A stretch of 26,760 nt of DNA, from positions 1-26,760 of the IMG/VR virus record IMGVR_UViG_3300032331_001632; one strand, 5' to 3'. The notes under the pieces were generated by a model, which was given only the letters and a program-made list of their open reading frames with translations, had not been told where the DNA came from and made no database searches. Below, one piece after another: positions 1 to 8,270 of this stretch; the first letter of the stretch is position 1; every line of letters begins with the position of its first letter. Origin of the DNA: a virus. Made by a program: the position numbers and the translations under genes.

Positions 1-3
1 AAT

Positions 4-267
4 ATGGCTAGCAAAAGAGACACGATCACAGACGTTCCGGCTTCCGGTGTAAGCTGGTTATCAGAACTAGTAAATGAACTTGCTATTGGGTTTCCCCCAA
101 AAGGTGAGGGTTGGGCTACAATGGTGCAAATTTGCGAACAAACCGGACGAGATCATCAGTGTGTGCGCAGAATATTAAAACAACGAAACGCAGAGGTTCG
201 TAAGTTCAAATCTGTTGCATCTGATGGGAAATGTATTATAACTCCACATTACAGGTTTTCTAAATGA
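4..267 (+). CDS. small putative winged-helix DNA-binding protein
   Basis: This 87-residue protein is not recognised as a named family. Residues about 37-60 (W-A-T-M-V-Q-I-C-E-Q-T-G-R through C-V-R-R-I-L-K) look like a helix-turn-helix. They are followed by a short stretch resembling a wing with R-K-F-K and an ending H-Y-R-F, which suggests a small winged-helix fold. It has no signal peptide or membrane segment. Its stop overlaps the endolysin start by ATGA, so the two are probably translated together at the edge of the late region. The window begins three bases upstream, so its own start signals and any longer N-terminus cannot be judged. The DNA-binding role is inferred only from the helix pattern. 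Confidence 0.55.
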   Translation: MASKRDTITDVPASGVSWLSELVNELAIGFPPKGEGWATMVQICEQTGRDHQCVRRILKQRNAEVRKFKSVASDGKCIITPHYRFSK

Positions 268-809
268 GTAACGACTTTCAAAAAGCTTTAGACTTTGTGC
301 TTAAACATGAAGTTGAGTTTGAAAAGGGCCATTATGGTGACATGAACTTTGTTCGTACTGAGCGTGACCCTAATGATCCAGGTGGTACTACCCGCTACGG
401 GATCGACCAACGCTCTCATAACGTAGACATTGACAAGCTCACACTGGAGCAAGCAACCGAGATTTACCGCAAGGATTACTGGGAAAAAAGTAAATGTACA
501 GAGTTGCCCTGGCCTATTTCACTGGCGCACTTTGATGGTTGTGTTAATGTTGGCATCGGCAGGGCTACAAAGATTCTACAGGAAGCTGTGGGGGCCAATC
601 CTGATGGCGCATTTGGCCCTGCTACCAAGCGAGCAATAGATGGGGCATGTAAGGTTAGCGGAGCAAAAGCAGTAGCAGAAAATATCTGTAATATACGCAA
701 AGCTTTTTATAATAACTTGTGCCTTACCAAACCAAACATGAAACGATATCAAAATGGCTGGCTTGCTAGATGTAGTGACTTAAAAGCAACTTTGAATCAA
801 GTGAGTTAA
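264..809 (+). CDS. GH108-family endolysin (N-acetylmuramidase)
   Basis: This 181-residue protein matches the glycoside hydrolase 108 / phage lysozyme plan. The N-terminal part has V-L-K-H-E16 followed by D-P-N-D-P-G-G-T-T-R-Y-G-I at residues 35-47, the hallmark of the family. E16 is the expected catalytic acid that cleaves the MurNAc-GlcNAc bond of peptidoglycan. I-Y-R-K-D-Y-W is also typical. The C-terminal half (about 88-130) has a G-A-N-P-D-G-A-F-G-P-A-T repeat like the peptidoglycan-binding domain that accompanies GH108. Length is normal for the family. There is no signal peptide or anchor, so it would need a holin; none is evident beside it. It is coupled by ATGA to the upstream gene. 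Confidence 0.9.
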   Translation: MSNDFQKALDFVLKHEVEFEKGHYGDMNFVRTERDPNDPGGTTRYGIDQRSHNVDIDKLTLEQATEIYRKDYWEKSKCTELPWPISLAHFDGCVNVGIGRATKILQEAVGANPDGAFGPATKRAIDGACKVSGAKAVAENICNIRKAFYNNLCLTKPNMKRYQNGWLARCSDLKATLNQVS

Positions 810-821
810 CGACCCCAATTT

Positions 822-1058
822 ATGAGTAAACTAATGATCGCCTTAGGTGGCATGGGCATGATGCCCAAGACTAAATCCTGTCCTGACTGCGGCATGCCGC
901 TAGAAAACAATGGATGCTGTTCCGAATGCGGCTACGGAGAAGAGCCAATGCAAGAAGAGGATGAACAAGCTGAAACTCAGGCCATGCTTGATCTTCGTGA
1001 TGCACTTCAGACTGCATTGAAGTTGGTGGATCGCATGATTACCAACAACTGCGACTAA
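822..1058 (+). CDS. small zinc-ribbon protein
   Basis: This 78-residue protein carries two cysteine knuckles, C-P-D-C-G-M-P-L and C-C-S-E-C-G-Y-G, separated by about ten residues. That is a classic zinc-ribbon arrangement and probably binds one Zn2+. The second half is acidic and then helical (Q-A-M-L-D-L-R-D-A-L-Q-T-A-L-K-L-V-D-R). The N-terminus is methionine- and glycine-rich. The function is unknown; small zinc ribbons of this sort are frequent phage fillers and could bind nucleic acid or protein. Its TAA shares an A with the ATG of the tail-hub gene (TAATG), implying translational coupling to virion genes. Confidence 0.65.
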   Translation: MSKLMIALGGMGMMPKTKSCPDCGMPLENNGCCSECGYGEEPMQEEDEQAETQAMLDLRDALQTALKLVDRMITNNCD

Positions 1059-3004
1059 TGCCAGCACAGGTATTAACTGAGGTTGACAACAACTTCATTG
1101 GGTTTAACTCACGGCTAGACCCAAGTAATCTCCAGCCTGGATTTGCTCAAGCCTCGTACAACATGAGGCTACAGCGAGGAACAGCCCAACCACGCAAGGG
1201 AACTAAGCGACTTACAGATAGTACGCTTAATGCCAAGACGATGGTTGGTTCTGGATATTATGTTGATACTAATGGGCAAGATAACATTGTATTGGTATTT
1301 ACGGATGGCATTAGCGTCTATAATACCGAAACAAATGCTAATCCTATATTCCACAGCTTTCCAGCGGAAGGCGGTTATACTCGAGGAATAGCTGCCGGAG
1401 GAGAAGTGGATGTAGTGCAAGCACTGGACAAACTGTACATCTTTAGGGGCAAGGAAACCAACACCAGATACGGCACTGGAGGCGCATCCACAACTTCTGC
1501 GTTAAGCCTTACTCATGCATCTGTTGCGGCTGGGGCAACCGTTACTGTTACTGCAACGTGGGTGAATGGATACTCAACAACATACTCTGTTGGTGATGAG
1601 ATTACCATTTTTAATATCACTGATAACCAGCACGCATCTTTTAATAATACGTTTATTGTAACTTCAGTTACAGGTACTACATCATTTCAGTATTCATACA
1701 CAAATAATACTGGATCAACTATATCAACGTCAGGGCAACCATACCATGCATGTGTTGTTAAAGTTAAGCCTCCATTGATATGGGATGGTGGCGCAGGTGC
1801 ATTAACTGTTGCTAAACAAACATCCATCAACAACAACATCCAAACTCAAACTGGATACACTCCAGAATTTGGATCAATTCCACCATCTGATTTTGGTTTT
1901 TACTTTCAAAACAGATTGGTTTGCAACATATCAAAAACTGAAATTGTTGTTAGTGATATTTTAAGTGAAAACTTTGATTTTACTGTTAATAACTTTATCA
2001 TTAATCAAGGTGGGAATGATCGCATTGTTGGAGTATTGCCGTGGATTGAGAATCAGTTCTTGGTATTCATGTCTAAGTCGATCTATGTTGCTTACGTAGA
2101 TCCACGATTTGACCCTGCCGCTCCTGATCAAAGCCAGATTACAGTGGTAACTACACAAGTAGGATGCCTGGCTCGCCGCAGTATTGTGTCTGCTGGTCAG
2201 TTTGTCTACTTTTTGTCAGGCAAGGGTGTGCACATGATCACTCCTGCTTTGGACTTGAAGCTTATTGGTAACACGCTTCCGTTAAGCGAACCTATTGATG
2301 ATTTCTTTGATAGTGTTAATTTTGGCGCAATAGGTAAATCTGTGTCGTCGTATTATGACAACAGGTTTTATATTGCTATTCCAACTGGATCATCTACGCG
2401 TCCAGATAAAACGCTGGTGTACAATACGCTTAATCAAGCTTGGGAGACTATTGATACATATCCAACTGGATTGTATTCTGATGGCTTAGTTGTTTGTCAA
2501 TACGGCCAAAAGCGCAGGTTGTTTATATTAACAAATTTTACTGGATCTACTGAATTTGGTGGTATCTTTTTAGCAGATGAAAGTGAAGTTGGAGATGAGT
2601 TTTCTTCTCAGACTGGAACTCCAATTATTCCATTTACGTTGCCAGCTACAATAACTAGCAACCAACCTCGCACAGAGCCTGTGGATGCTCGGCTGCGCTC
2701 AAGGCAATATACGTTTGATAACGTACATGAAAAAAGGTTTTTACGTGCAGAGGTGCAGTTTAATAACTCTGCTGGCGATTTAATTCGCTTGTACGCTAGA
2801 ACACATGATCCAGACGTTGCCGAGACATTCATGGAATATCGCTTCAATGGATCTGACACTACAGATTCCACGCTACGCCCAAGAATAGCCCTTAGAGGCG
2901 CGTGCATGGACATGGAGACACAGTTTATAACTGGCAGACCAGCATTGAAAACGGCAGTGCTATATGCTATAGCAGCTAATCGCAACATGGTTTCTGAGGA
3001 ATAA
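1058..3004 (+). CDS. tail hub / tubular protein, T7 gp12- or P22 gp10-like
   Basis: This 648-residue protein opens with N-N-F-I-G-F-N-S-R-L-D-P then N-M-R-L-Q-R-G-T-A-Q-P-R-K-G, the usual N-terminal signature of podovirus tail-hub proteins ('...N...r.G....R.G'). The middle region contains W-I-E-N-Q-F-L-V-F, then G-C-L-A-R-R-S-I-V, then V-Y-F-L-S-G-K-G-V, repeated beta-blade patterns typical of the beta-propeller nozzle/hub proteins. The body is beta-rich with Thr/Ser/Asn-rich strands and no membrane segment. It would sit below the connector in the short tail. Position just before the fibre and gp13/gp14-like genes fits the T7 order. Whether it is closer to T7 gp12 or P22 gp10 cannot be settled by eye. 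Confidence 0.75.
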   Translation: MPAQVLTEVDNNFIGFNSRLDPSNLQPGFAQASYNMRLQRGTAQPRKGTKRLTDSTLNAKTMVGSGYYVDTNGQDNIVLVFTDGISVYNTETNANPIFHSFPAEGGYTRGIAAGGEVDVVQALDKLYIFRGKETNTRYGTGGASTTSALSLTHASVAAGATVTVTATWVNGYSTTYSVGDEITIFNITDNQHASFNNTFIVTSVTGTTSFQYSYTNNTGSTISTSGQPYHACVVKVKPPLIWDGGAGALTVAKQTSINNNIQTQTGYTPEFGSIPPSDFGFYFQNRLVCNISKTEIVVSDILSENFDFTVNNFIINQGGNDRIVGVLPWIENQFLVFMSKSIYVAYVDPRFDPAAPDQSQITVVTTQVGCLARRSIVSAGQFVYFLSGKGVHMITPALDLKLIGNTLPLSEPIDDFFDSVNFGAIGKSVSSYYDNRFYIAIPTGSSTRPDKTLVYNTLNQAWETIDTYPTGLYSDGLVVCQYGQKRRLFILTNFTGSTEFGGIFLADESEVGDEFSSQTGTPIIPFTLPATITSNQPRTEPVDARLRSRQYTFDNVHEKRFLRAEVQFNNSAGDLIRLYARTHDPDVAETFMEYRFNGSDTTDSTLRPRIALRGACMDMETQFITGRPALKTAVLYAIAANRNMVSEE

Positions 3005-3006
3005 TT

Positions 3007-4038
3007 ATGGCCCAAATACAAAAAGGAACAACTTACGCAACTGGATCGCAAGTTACCGCTGACAATTTAAACGCACACGTTGATAGTGCCACTTTGCTAC
3101 CAGGGGCAATTACGGATCAAGCAGCAGGAACGGCTCTTGGCACGGATTTGATATTGGTGTCAAAAGCCGGAGTGCTAAACAAGGTTACCGCAGCATCAAT
3201 ATCAAGCCTTGCTGACTCTGGTGGTGTATTTCTACGCACTGATGGCAGTGCCGCTATGGCTACTGGTCAGCAACTAACGCTAGGAACAACCAATCAGCTT
3301 GCTGCTTTAAATGCGACATCTAAGGGTTATGTAGATGCAGTTGCAGCAACCCGTTTGCCGCTAACTGGAGGTACGTTAACTGGAAATCTAACGCTAACAA
3401 CTACAGCAGTTGTAACATTATCTAAAGATCCTGTTAATGCGCTTGAAGCTGCAACTAAGCAGTATGTTGATAGTGGAACAGTAAGTGCAAAGGCATGGGT
3501 TAATTTTAATGGATCAACTTCTACAACATGGGCGGGTGGTGGATCAACTGTCACCAGAGTGTCTGGAAGCACAACTGCAACAGTTACGACTGCAACAAAC
3601 CACAATTTAATTACTGGAAATAGTGTTTATGCGTTAACAGGAGTTGTTGCTGGCATTTATGTGGTAACAGTCCTTACTGCTACAACATTTACAATTCAAA
3701 CTGTTGCAACAACAGCCTTGTCTTCAGTAACAATTACATTTCAAGGATGCACAATTAGATCATCTTATAATATTTCTAGTGTAACCAAAAATGGAACTGG
3801 CGATTATACTATAAATTATATAAAACCAATGGCTGATTTGAATTCCGTTCCTATAGGAACTAGCTCATCTTTTGCAGATGCAAGTGGTCAACCCGCGGCA
3901 GGCAGAGGATCCTCTATAGTAACAGTTATGTGGAGACCAACTAGCACAGCTTTTCAAAGAGTTGTAACTCAATATACAACCGGAACTGCCAATGCATATG
4001 ATTCTCAAGATATGTTTATAACGGTTTTTGGAAATTAA
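3007..4038 (+). CDS. tail fibre protein
   Basis: This 343-residue, Thr/Ser/Ala-rich protein contains the classic tail-fibre repeat L-P-L-T-G-G-T-L-T-G-N-L-T-L, with two K-G-Y-V-D / K-Q-Y-V-D segments typical of trimeric phage fibres. The N-terminal ~60 residues (G-T-T-Y-A-T-G-S-Q-V-T-A-D-N-L-N-A-H-V) resemble virion-attachment domains. The C-terminal half is beta-rich and carries no repeats I can recognise; it is the likely receptor-facing tip. This gene has one of the better ribosome-binding sites in the window (GAGG, 7 bases before ATG). It lies 2 bases after the tail hub gene. Host-recognition function is inferred from family and position. Confidence 0.85.
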   Translation: MAQIQKGTTYATGSQVTADNLNAHVDSATLLPGAITDQAAGTALGTDLILVSKAGVLNKVTAASISSLADSGGVFLRTDGSAAMATGQQLTLGTTNQLAALNATSKGYVDAVAATRLPLTGGTLTGNLTLTTTAVVTLSKDPVNALEAATKQYVDSGTVSAKAWVNFNGSTSTTWAGGGSTVTRVSGSTTATVTTATNHNLITGNSVYALTGVVAGIYVVTVLTATTFTIQTVATTALSSVTITFQGCTIRSSYNISSVTKNGTGDYTINYIKPMADLNSVPIGTSSSFADASGQPAAGRGSSIVTVMWRPTSTAFQRVVTQYTTGTANAYDSQDMFITVFGN

Positions 4039-4048
4039 TTAAAAACTA

Positions 4049-4477
4049 ATGAAAAAACTAACGCTTGATTTATACGAGCGTATTGTTGATGCAGTATATG
4101 AGAAGTCGAAGCATAGCCCAGACATGGAAATTGGAGATGGCACAAGGCACAACTGTGCCGAATACATTGCATTCTACGCTATTCACAATGAGTTGTTTTG
4201 GAGTGAACGGGATGGTAAGATTTGCGGCATTGCAACTTTTCATCCTGGTCGTTCTGATTTTGGTTGGAATTGGCCAGATTTTGATAATGGATCGTGGACG
4301 CTACATCTTGTTTGGGCTGATAACGTCAATATTCTGCATGAGATGTTTGTTGAATTTTTATCAAAACGAAAAAATCCAGTTACAGAATTTTGGACGTGCA
4401 GAAATGATGGTTTGGTAGAACTTACTGAAGCAAAACTTAAAAGACTATTTTATGGGAAAAGGCGGAACTACAATTAA
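4049..4477 (+). CDS. small protein, possibly T7 gp13-like acyltransferase fold
   Basis: This 142-residue protein has a GNAT-like flavour: a helical N-terminus with an H-N-E-L-F-W segment, a strand pair around D-G-K-I-C-G-I-A-T-F, then L-H-L-V-W-A-D-N and a C-terminal helix followed by a basic tail. T7 gp13, of similar length, precedes gp14 and has been described as acyltransferase-like. The same position here, just before a gp14-like gene, supports homology in role, perhaps an assembly or ejection cofactor. No catalytic residues can be pointed to with confidence. It overlaps the next gene by 26 bases in another frame. An unrelated hypothetical remains possible. Confidence 0.5.
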   Translation: MKKLTLDLYERIVDAVYEKSKHSPDMEIGDGTRHNCAEYIAFYAIHNELFWSERDGKICGIATFHPGRSDFGWNWPDFDNGSWTLHLVWADNVNILHEMFVEFLSKRKNPVTEFWTCRNDGLVELTEAKLKRLFYGKRRNYN

Positions 4478-5309
4478 CGCACCAGCAGCACCGAACTACC
4501 AGGAGTCAATGAAATCGATCTTGCAAGCGCAAGTTCAGATGGCTCCGGAAGTATATGCGCGCGAAGCTGAGTACCAACCTAAGTATCAGCAGCTACAAGC
4601 GCAGATACAGGCTCAATCTGCTCAAGATCAACTAAAGCTATATGGTCAGTTGCAACCGGAGTATTCCGCGCTTGAAGCTAACTATATGCGTGCGCAGCAG
4701 GCAGCGCAGCAAAAAGCATTACAAGAACAAGCTCCCGATTACCTTAAAGCTTTCCAACAGGCTTCTGGCACATATGACACCAATCAGGCATTGCAGCAAT
4801 ACGGCCAGCAAAAGCTAGCGCAACTTAATGCCAATGGGACTTACTTGTCTCCAGAGGAACAGCGTCAAATTGATCAACAAACTCGTGCTGGATATGCCTC
4901 CAGAGGAACGGCATTAGGCCAGCAAGCCAATCTTAGTGAGGTGCTAAATCGTTACCAGTACCGCCAAGGACGCGAGCAACAGTTGCTGGGCACTGGAATG
5001 CAACTTGGGCAGTACCAGGCTCAAGCTGCTGCTCCTGCCTTGCAATCATTCTATCAGCAACCTATGTATGCTGGCGCGTTTGGCGGTCAGGCTCTTGGTA
5101 ACGCAATAGGAAGTCAGCAGCAGGCTGGCCCATCGTTGTTTAACCCAGAGTCCCAGACTGGTATGGGAAGTATCTACGGCGCGTATAACTCGCAGCTAAA
5201 CCTTGCTGCGGCACAAGCGCAAGCTAATGCTGCTTCAAGTGCTGGTAAGAGCGGCATGTTTGGTTCTATTGCTGGCGGTGCGCTTATTGGGGGCGGGTTG
5301 GCATACTAA
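4452..5309 (+). CDS. internal virion / ejection protein, gp14-like
   Basis: This 285-residue protein is extremely rich in Gln and Ala, starting M-G-K-G-G-T-T-I-N-A-P-A-A-P-N-Y. Long helices with Y-Q-x-x-Q-A-Q patterns fill residues 20-190. The C-terminus is a glycine-rich hydrophobic segment (S-I-A-G-G-A-L-I-G-G-G-L-A-Y). This composition and layout match T7 gp14-like ejection proteins, which leave the capsid and insert in the outer membrane to start the DNA-translocation channel. The start ATG lies inside the previous gene and the stop forms TAATG with the PP-loop gene downstream. No enzymatic motif is visible. The assignment rests on composition and neighbours. Confidence 0.6.
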   Translation: MGKGGTTINAPAAPNYQESMKSILQAQVQMAPEVYAREAEYQPKYQQLQAQIQAQSAQDQLKLYGQLQPEYSALEANYMRAQQAAQQKALQEQAPDYLKAFQQASGTYDTNQALQQYGQQKLAQLNANGTYLSPEEQRQIDQQTRAGYASRGTALGQQANLSEVLNRYQYRQGREQQLLGTGMQLGQYQAQAAAPALQSFYQQPMYAGAFGGQALGNAIGSQQQAGPSLFNPESQTGMGSIYGAYNSQLNLAAAQAQANAASSAGKSGMFGSIAGGALIGGGLAY

Positions 5310-6166
5310 TGAAACTGGGAACAAAAACTAGAGCAATAGTTGTAATTCAACGTGCACTTAAAAACGCAAGGCGACCTGCCGTACTTTGGAGTGGCGGCAA
5401 GGATTCCACTGTATTATTACACCTTGCACAGGAGATACGCCCTGACATTGAAATGATTCACTTCAAGCTGCCGTTTCTTCCTGAAAAGTACATGCATCAT
5501 CATAAGGTGCAGGAAAATTTGAACATCACGGTTCACGATTGGCCGCCTGTCTCGATTGCGTTAGTCCATGGGAATGATCGCATAGACGTTTGTGAGACGT
5601 ACTCTCTTGGTGAAGGCACGCTAAAGGTGATGCGTGGCACTGAGCCGTTTGAGCCTAATCATGCCTGGGTATGCGGCAGGGAATGGCTTAATAGGCCAAA
5701 AGCGCACGTAGTTAATGACTTTGACGTGTTGTTGTGTGGACACAAGAATAGTGACGAGGATCCTATTACAGGAGCAATTCCACTTGAAGTTGACCGAAAG
5801 ATTCTAGGAACCAACACTGCCATGTGGTTTCCTTTGCGTAATTGGACGGACGAAGATGTTGCTAATTACATTCTGCAAAATGGAATTGCATACGACACGC
5901 AACGGTATGACTCTGATGTCGTCAGCAAGCCTGACAAGCATCTAAACTCTGACTACGTGCATACTTGCTTTAGGTGCGTTGACAAGCGCGAAGGCAAGTT
6001 TGTGCATTGTCCTAAACATAATATAGATATAGAAAATATACATGAACAAGTATTGCACGAGCAGCCAGTTAGTGCCTACTGCAATGTCAGAACTGGACTG
6101 CAAGACCTGCGGAGCTTGTTGCGCTCACAAGTGGAGCTGGCCGATATTGCGTCGAGACAGGAGTGA
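5309..6166 (+). CDS. PAPS reductase-family PP-loop protein
   Basis: This 285-residue protein has the PP-loop ATP-pyrophosphatase motif S-G-G-K-D-S at residues 28-33 and the adenylyl-sulfate-reductase-like body (D-V-L-L-C-G-H-K near 139-146; F-P-L-R-N-W-T-D-E-D-V-A-N-Y-I near 174-188). The E-C-G-L-H catalytic motif of true CysH enzymes is absent. C220-x-x-C223 and C234 form a possible metal site instead. Such phage proteins are annotated as phosphoadenosine phosphosulfate reductase, but the substrate may be something else, for example in sulfur-based modification. It sits between ejection genes, coupled by TAATG to the gp14-like gene. Residues 259-285 are read from DNA that also encodes the next gene in another frame. 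Confidence 0.8.
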   Translation: MKLGTKTRAIVVIQRALKNARRPAVLWSGGKDSTVLLHLAQEIRPDIEMIHFKLPFLPEKYMHHHKVQENLNITVHDWPPVSIALVHGNDRIDVCETYSLGEGTLKVMRGTEPFEPNHAWVCGREWLNRPKAHVVNDFDVLLCGHKNSDEDPITGAIPLEVDRKILGTNTAMWFPLRNWTDEDVANYILQNGIAYDTQRYDSDVVSKPDKHLNSDYVHTCFRCVDKREGKFVHCPKHNIDIENIHEQVLHEQPVSAYCNVRTGLQDLRSLLRSQVELADIASRQE

Positions 6167-6371
6167 TGCTATAAACATCCCTAAAGAGTTTATACGAGAT
6201 GATTATCCGCTGCTTAAAACAGTTAACAATCGGTGCATCGCCCTCTGCGGCGAGATTGGCAAATCAGTCTCATGCTCAATTTATGAACATCGTCCACAAG
6301 CTTGTGCTAAATTTGAAAAAGGCAGTCCTCTTTGTCTAGAGGCCAGAAAGAAACTTTATGAAACCTCGTGA
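6084..6371 (+). CDS. YkgJ-type Zn/Fe-chelating cysteine-cluster protein
   Basis: From the chosen ATG this is a 95-residue protein starting M-S-E-L-D-C. It has C-x-x-C-x-x-C-C at residues 6-13, then C-I-A-L-C, a single C before S-I-Y-E-H-R-P, and C-A-K-F: the YkgJ family pattern (CxxCGxCC ... C.iY..RP..C), thought to bind zinc or iron. An upstream ATG at 6042 would add 14 residues without family resemblance, so 6084 is preferred. It overlaps the PP-loop gene by 83 bases and the next virion gene by 14. Pairing with a PP-loop protein suggests a joint redox or metal-dependent role; this is inference. A +1 frameshift linking the two proteins is an alternative. Confidence 0.75.
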   Translation: MSELDCKTCGACCAHKWSWPILRRDRSDAINIPKEFIRDDYPLLKTVNNRCIALCGEIGKSVSCSIYEHRPQACAKFEKGSPLCLEARKKLYETS

Positions 6372-7095
6372 ACTTTATAGTGGCCCTGCTCCAGCGGCTC
6401 AGGCTCAAATGGGTGCTGGTATCTTGGAAGCCGGAGCTAACATCGGACGCAGCATTCAGTCTGGATACGAGTCTATCGGCAAGAGCATCGGAGCAGGCTT
6501 GCAGGCAGTTGGCGGTGCTGTTGGCCAATATGAGACAGCTAAGTCCGCTAACAAAGTTACTGAGTCGCTACTTGGTAACGAAGAGCTATCAAAGACCATA
6601 TTGGGCATAAGTGGGCAACAGCGCGTGGATATGTTGAGCAGCTTTAGAGATACCATAGCGCAACATGGACAAATGGGCGGGGCGCAGTTTTCTAGTCAGT
6701 TGCTTACTCCAATTCATGAGTACGCTCAAATTGGCAGGCAATATACTCAGCAACAAGAATTAGCTAAAACAGCAGCAGATGCTTCAAGGTATAATGCTGA
6801 ACTTGGAGCAGAAACCAGTAGGTTTGTTGGTGCACTTCCGTATGGCATGCCAAAAGGAGGAGCAGGGGTTAGCGCATCAACTTTTATTCCCCCTGTTGCT
6901 GCGCCTTCTGTTGTTCCTGGCCCAGAGCCTTATACTAATGTTCCAGCCAGCCAAGTAGAGGCTTTTAAGAGTGATCCAAATAATTTAGGGGTGCCCGTTA
7001 CTGCCGAAGGATTAGCTGCGTGGAGTGCTAATTATCTTAAACAAAAGAAAGCAGCAGGATCAACTGCAACTCCTAATCTTAGAATGGGGCCTTAA
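6358..7095 (+). CDS. putative internal virion protein
   Basis: This 245-residue protein is Ala/Gly/Gln-rich. Its N-terminal third (about 15-60) has repeating heptad-like glycine/alanine helices (G-A-G-I-L-E-A-G-A-N-I-G-R-S-I, G-K-S-I-G-A-G-L-Q-A-V-G-G-A-V-G). These resemble membrane-active or helical-bundle segments of ejection proteins. The middle is Q-rich helical and the C-terminal ~80 residues are Pro/Ala-rich and probably disordered. No enzyme motif is seen. It overlaps the YkgJ-like gene and is followed 5 bases later by another Q-rich gene. In a T7-type order it falls where gp14/gp15 lie. The precise homology is uncertain; a virion role is inferred from context. Confidence 0.55.
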   Translation: MKPRELYSGPAPAAQAQMGAGILEAGANIGRSIQSGYESIGKSIGAGLQAVGGAVGQYETAKSANKVTESLLGNEELSKTILGISGQQRVDMLSSFRDTIAQHGQMGGAQFSSQLLTPIHEYAQIGRQYTQQQELAKTAADASRYNAELGAETSRFVGALPYGMPKGGAGVSASTFIPPVAAPSVVPGPEPYTNVPASQVEAFKSDPNNLGVPVTAEGLAAWSANYLKQKKAAGSTATPNLRMGP

Positions 7096-7100
7096 TAAAT

Positions 7101-8264
7101 ATGAACGACCGCATCGCATCTACAATGCAGCAAATAATGGAGTTTAGGAACCAGATGCAGCAGAATCAGCTTGAACAAGATAAGCAACAAGCTGCTGCGT
7201 TACGGGAATATCAGCAACAAGCTGCGCCTGTTGGTGAATCAGCCCCAGCAACTCAGCCTGCTGCGCCCGCTGTTGATCCAAATGCTTTTGTTTATAAGGC
7301 AGACAAATACGAAAAAGATCGCCAAGATATTATAGCAAAAAAGGGATTTGGATATAATAAAATTTTAGAAATGAGGCTTGATGAGCCTACTTCTAAAAAT
7401 GTAAGAGAAATGTTGGAAAATCAGTACGGCCCAACTCCTGCACCCTTCAATTTATCTCCAGAGTATAAAACGGCACAAGATAGTGTTGATAAAATCAACG
7501 AAAAGTCTCGCACAACCCAGACGCTAGGCACTCAATTAGATGTAATGCGGAAATATCTAGACGCTGGCGACAAGCAAGGAGCTTTGACGTTTGCTAAAGA
7601 AGTGATGGCAAAAACAGTAAATTCGCTAATTAGTTCTGATGCAGTTAGTATTGGTGAAGCATTTATGCGCTATCCCACGTTGTTGAATGCTCCAGAAATG
7701 GCAATGCTAGGTGACAGAAAAAACGGACTGACTAACACCATACTTACAAGATTAAGCGGCATGTCTGCGGATGAACTTAAAAAGCTAAATGTGCTTGGTG
7801 CCTTAAAGAAAGCATACAACGCAGATCCAGAGGCTTTTTACGAGGCAACCGCTCACGCTTATAATGCTTCTGCAATTCCGTTTAATAACGAGATGCACAC
7901 AGTTATTGAGCGCACAAGCCCCAAACATGCATTTGATATGGGAGTAAGACCCCTTGCAATGTTTGGGGTTCGCAGCGCAGATCCTGTTGAACAACTTAAG
8001 AACTCTGAAGATTTTCGCAAAAAACACGCAGACGATCCAAAAGCCAGTCAATTTGTTAATCAATTTAGAGGCTACGATATTCAGGCCATTACCCCAACAG
8101 TAATGCGAGGTGGAAGCCAACAGGGATCGCCTAATTTAGCATATCCAAGTGGACAGGCAGCTTCTGTGCAGCCGTCAACACAAGGCCAAGCAGCGGCCCC
8201 TAGCGGCCCAGTATACGGCCCAGTGAAAACATATGGCTCAACTCCATTCACTGTTATAAAATAA
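7101..8264 (+). CDS. putative internal virion protein, gp15-position
   Basis: This 387-residue protein has a Q-rich N-terminal coiled coil (M-Q-Q-I-M-E-F-R-N-Q-M-Q-Q-N-Q-L) and a Pro/Ala linker near 50-60. A helical central domain (about 70-330) follows, with charged helices such as S-A-D-E-L-K-K-L-N-V-L-G-A-L-K-K. The tail is disordered and Gln/Gly/Pro-rich. No catalytic motif or membrane span is evident. It lies directly before the giant ejection protein, the position of gp15 in T7, which forms the periplasmic tunnel with gp16. That role is inferred from order and composition only. The ATG is preceded by an A/T-rich leader with no Shine-Dalgarno. Confidence 0.55.
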   Translation: MNDRIASTMQQIMEFRNQMQQNQLEQDKQQAAALREYQQQAAPVGESAPATQPAAPAVDPNAFVYKADKYEKDRQDIIAKKGFGYNKILEMRLDEPTSKNVREMLENQYGPTPAPFNLSPEYKTAQDSVDKINEKSRTTQTLGTQLDVMRKYLDAGDKQGALTFAKEVMAKTVNSLISSDAVSIGEAFMRYPTLLNAPEMAMLGDRKNGLTNTILTRLSGMSADELKKLNVLGALKKAYNADPEAFYEATAHAYNASAIPFNNEMHTVIERTSPKHAFDMGVRPLAMFGVRSADPVEQLKNSEDFRKKHADDPKASQFVNQFRGYDIQAITPTVMRGGSQQGSPNLAYPSGQAASVQPSTQGQAAAPSGPVYGPVKTYGSTPFTVIK

Positions 8265-8270
8265 TTTAAT

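Noticed and set aside
2608-3051. 147-codon minus-strand frame opposite the tail hub end
   Set aside because: It lies opposite well-supported tail genes and shows no family motif; all supported genes are on the plus strand.
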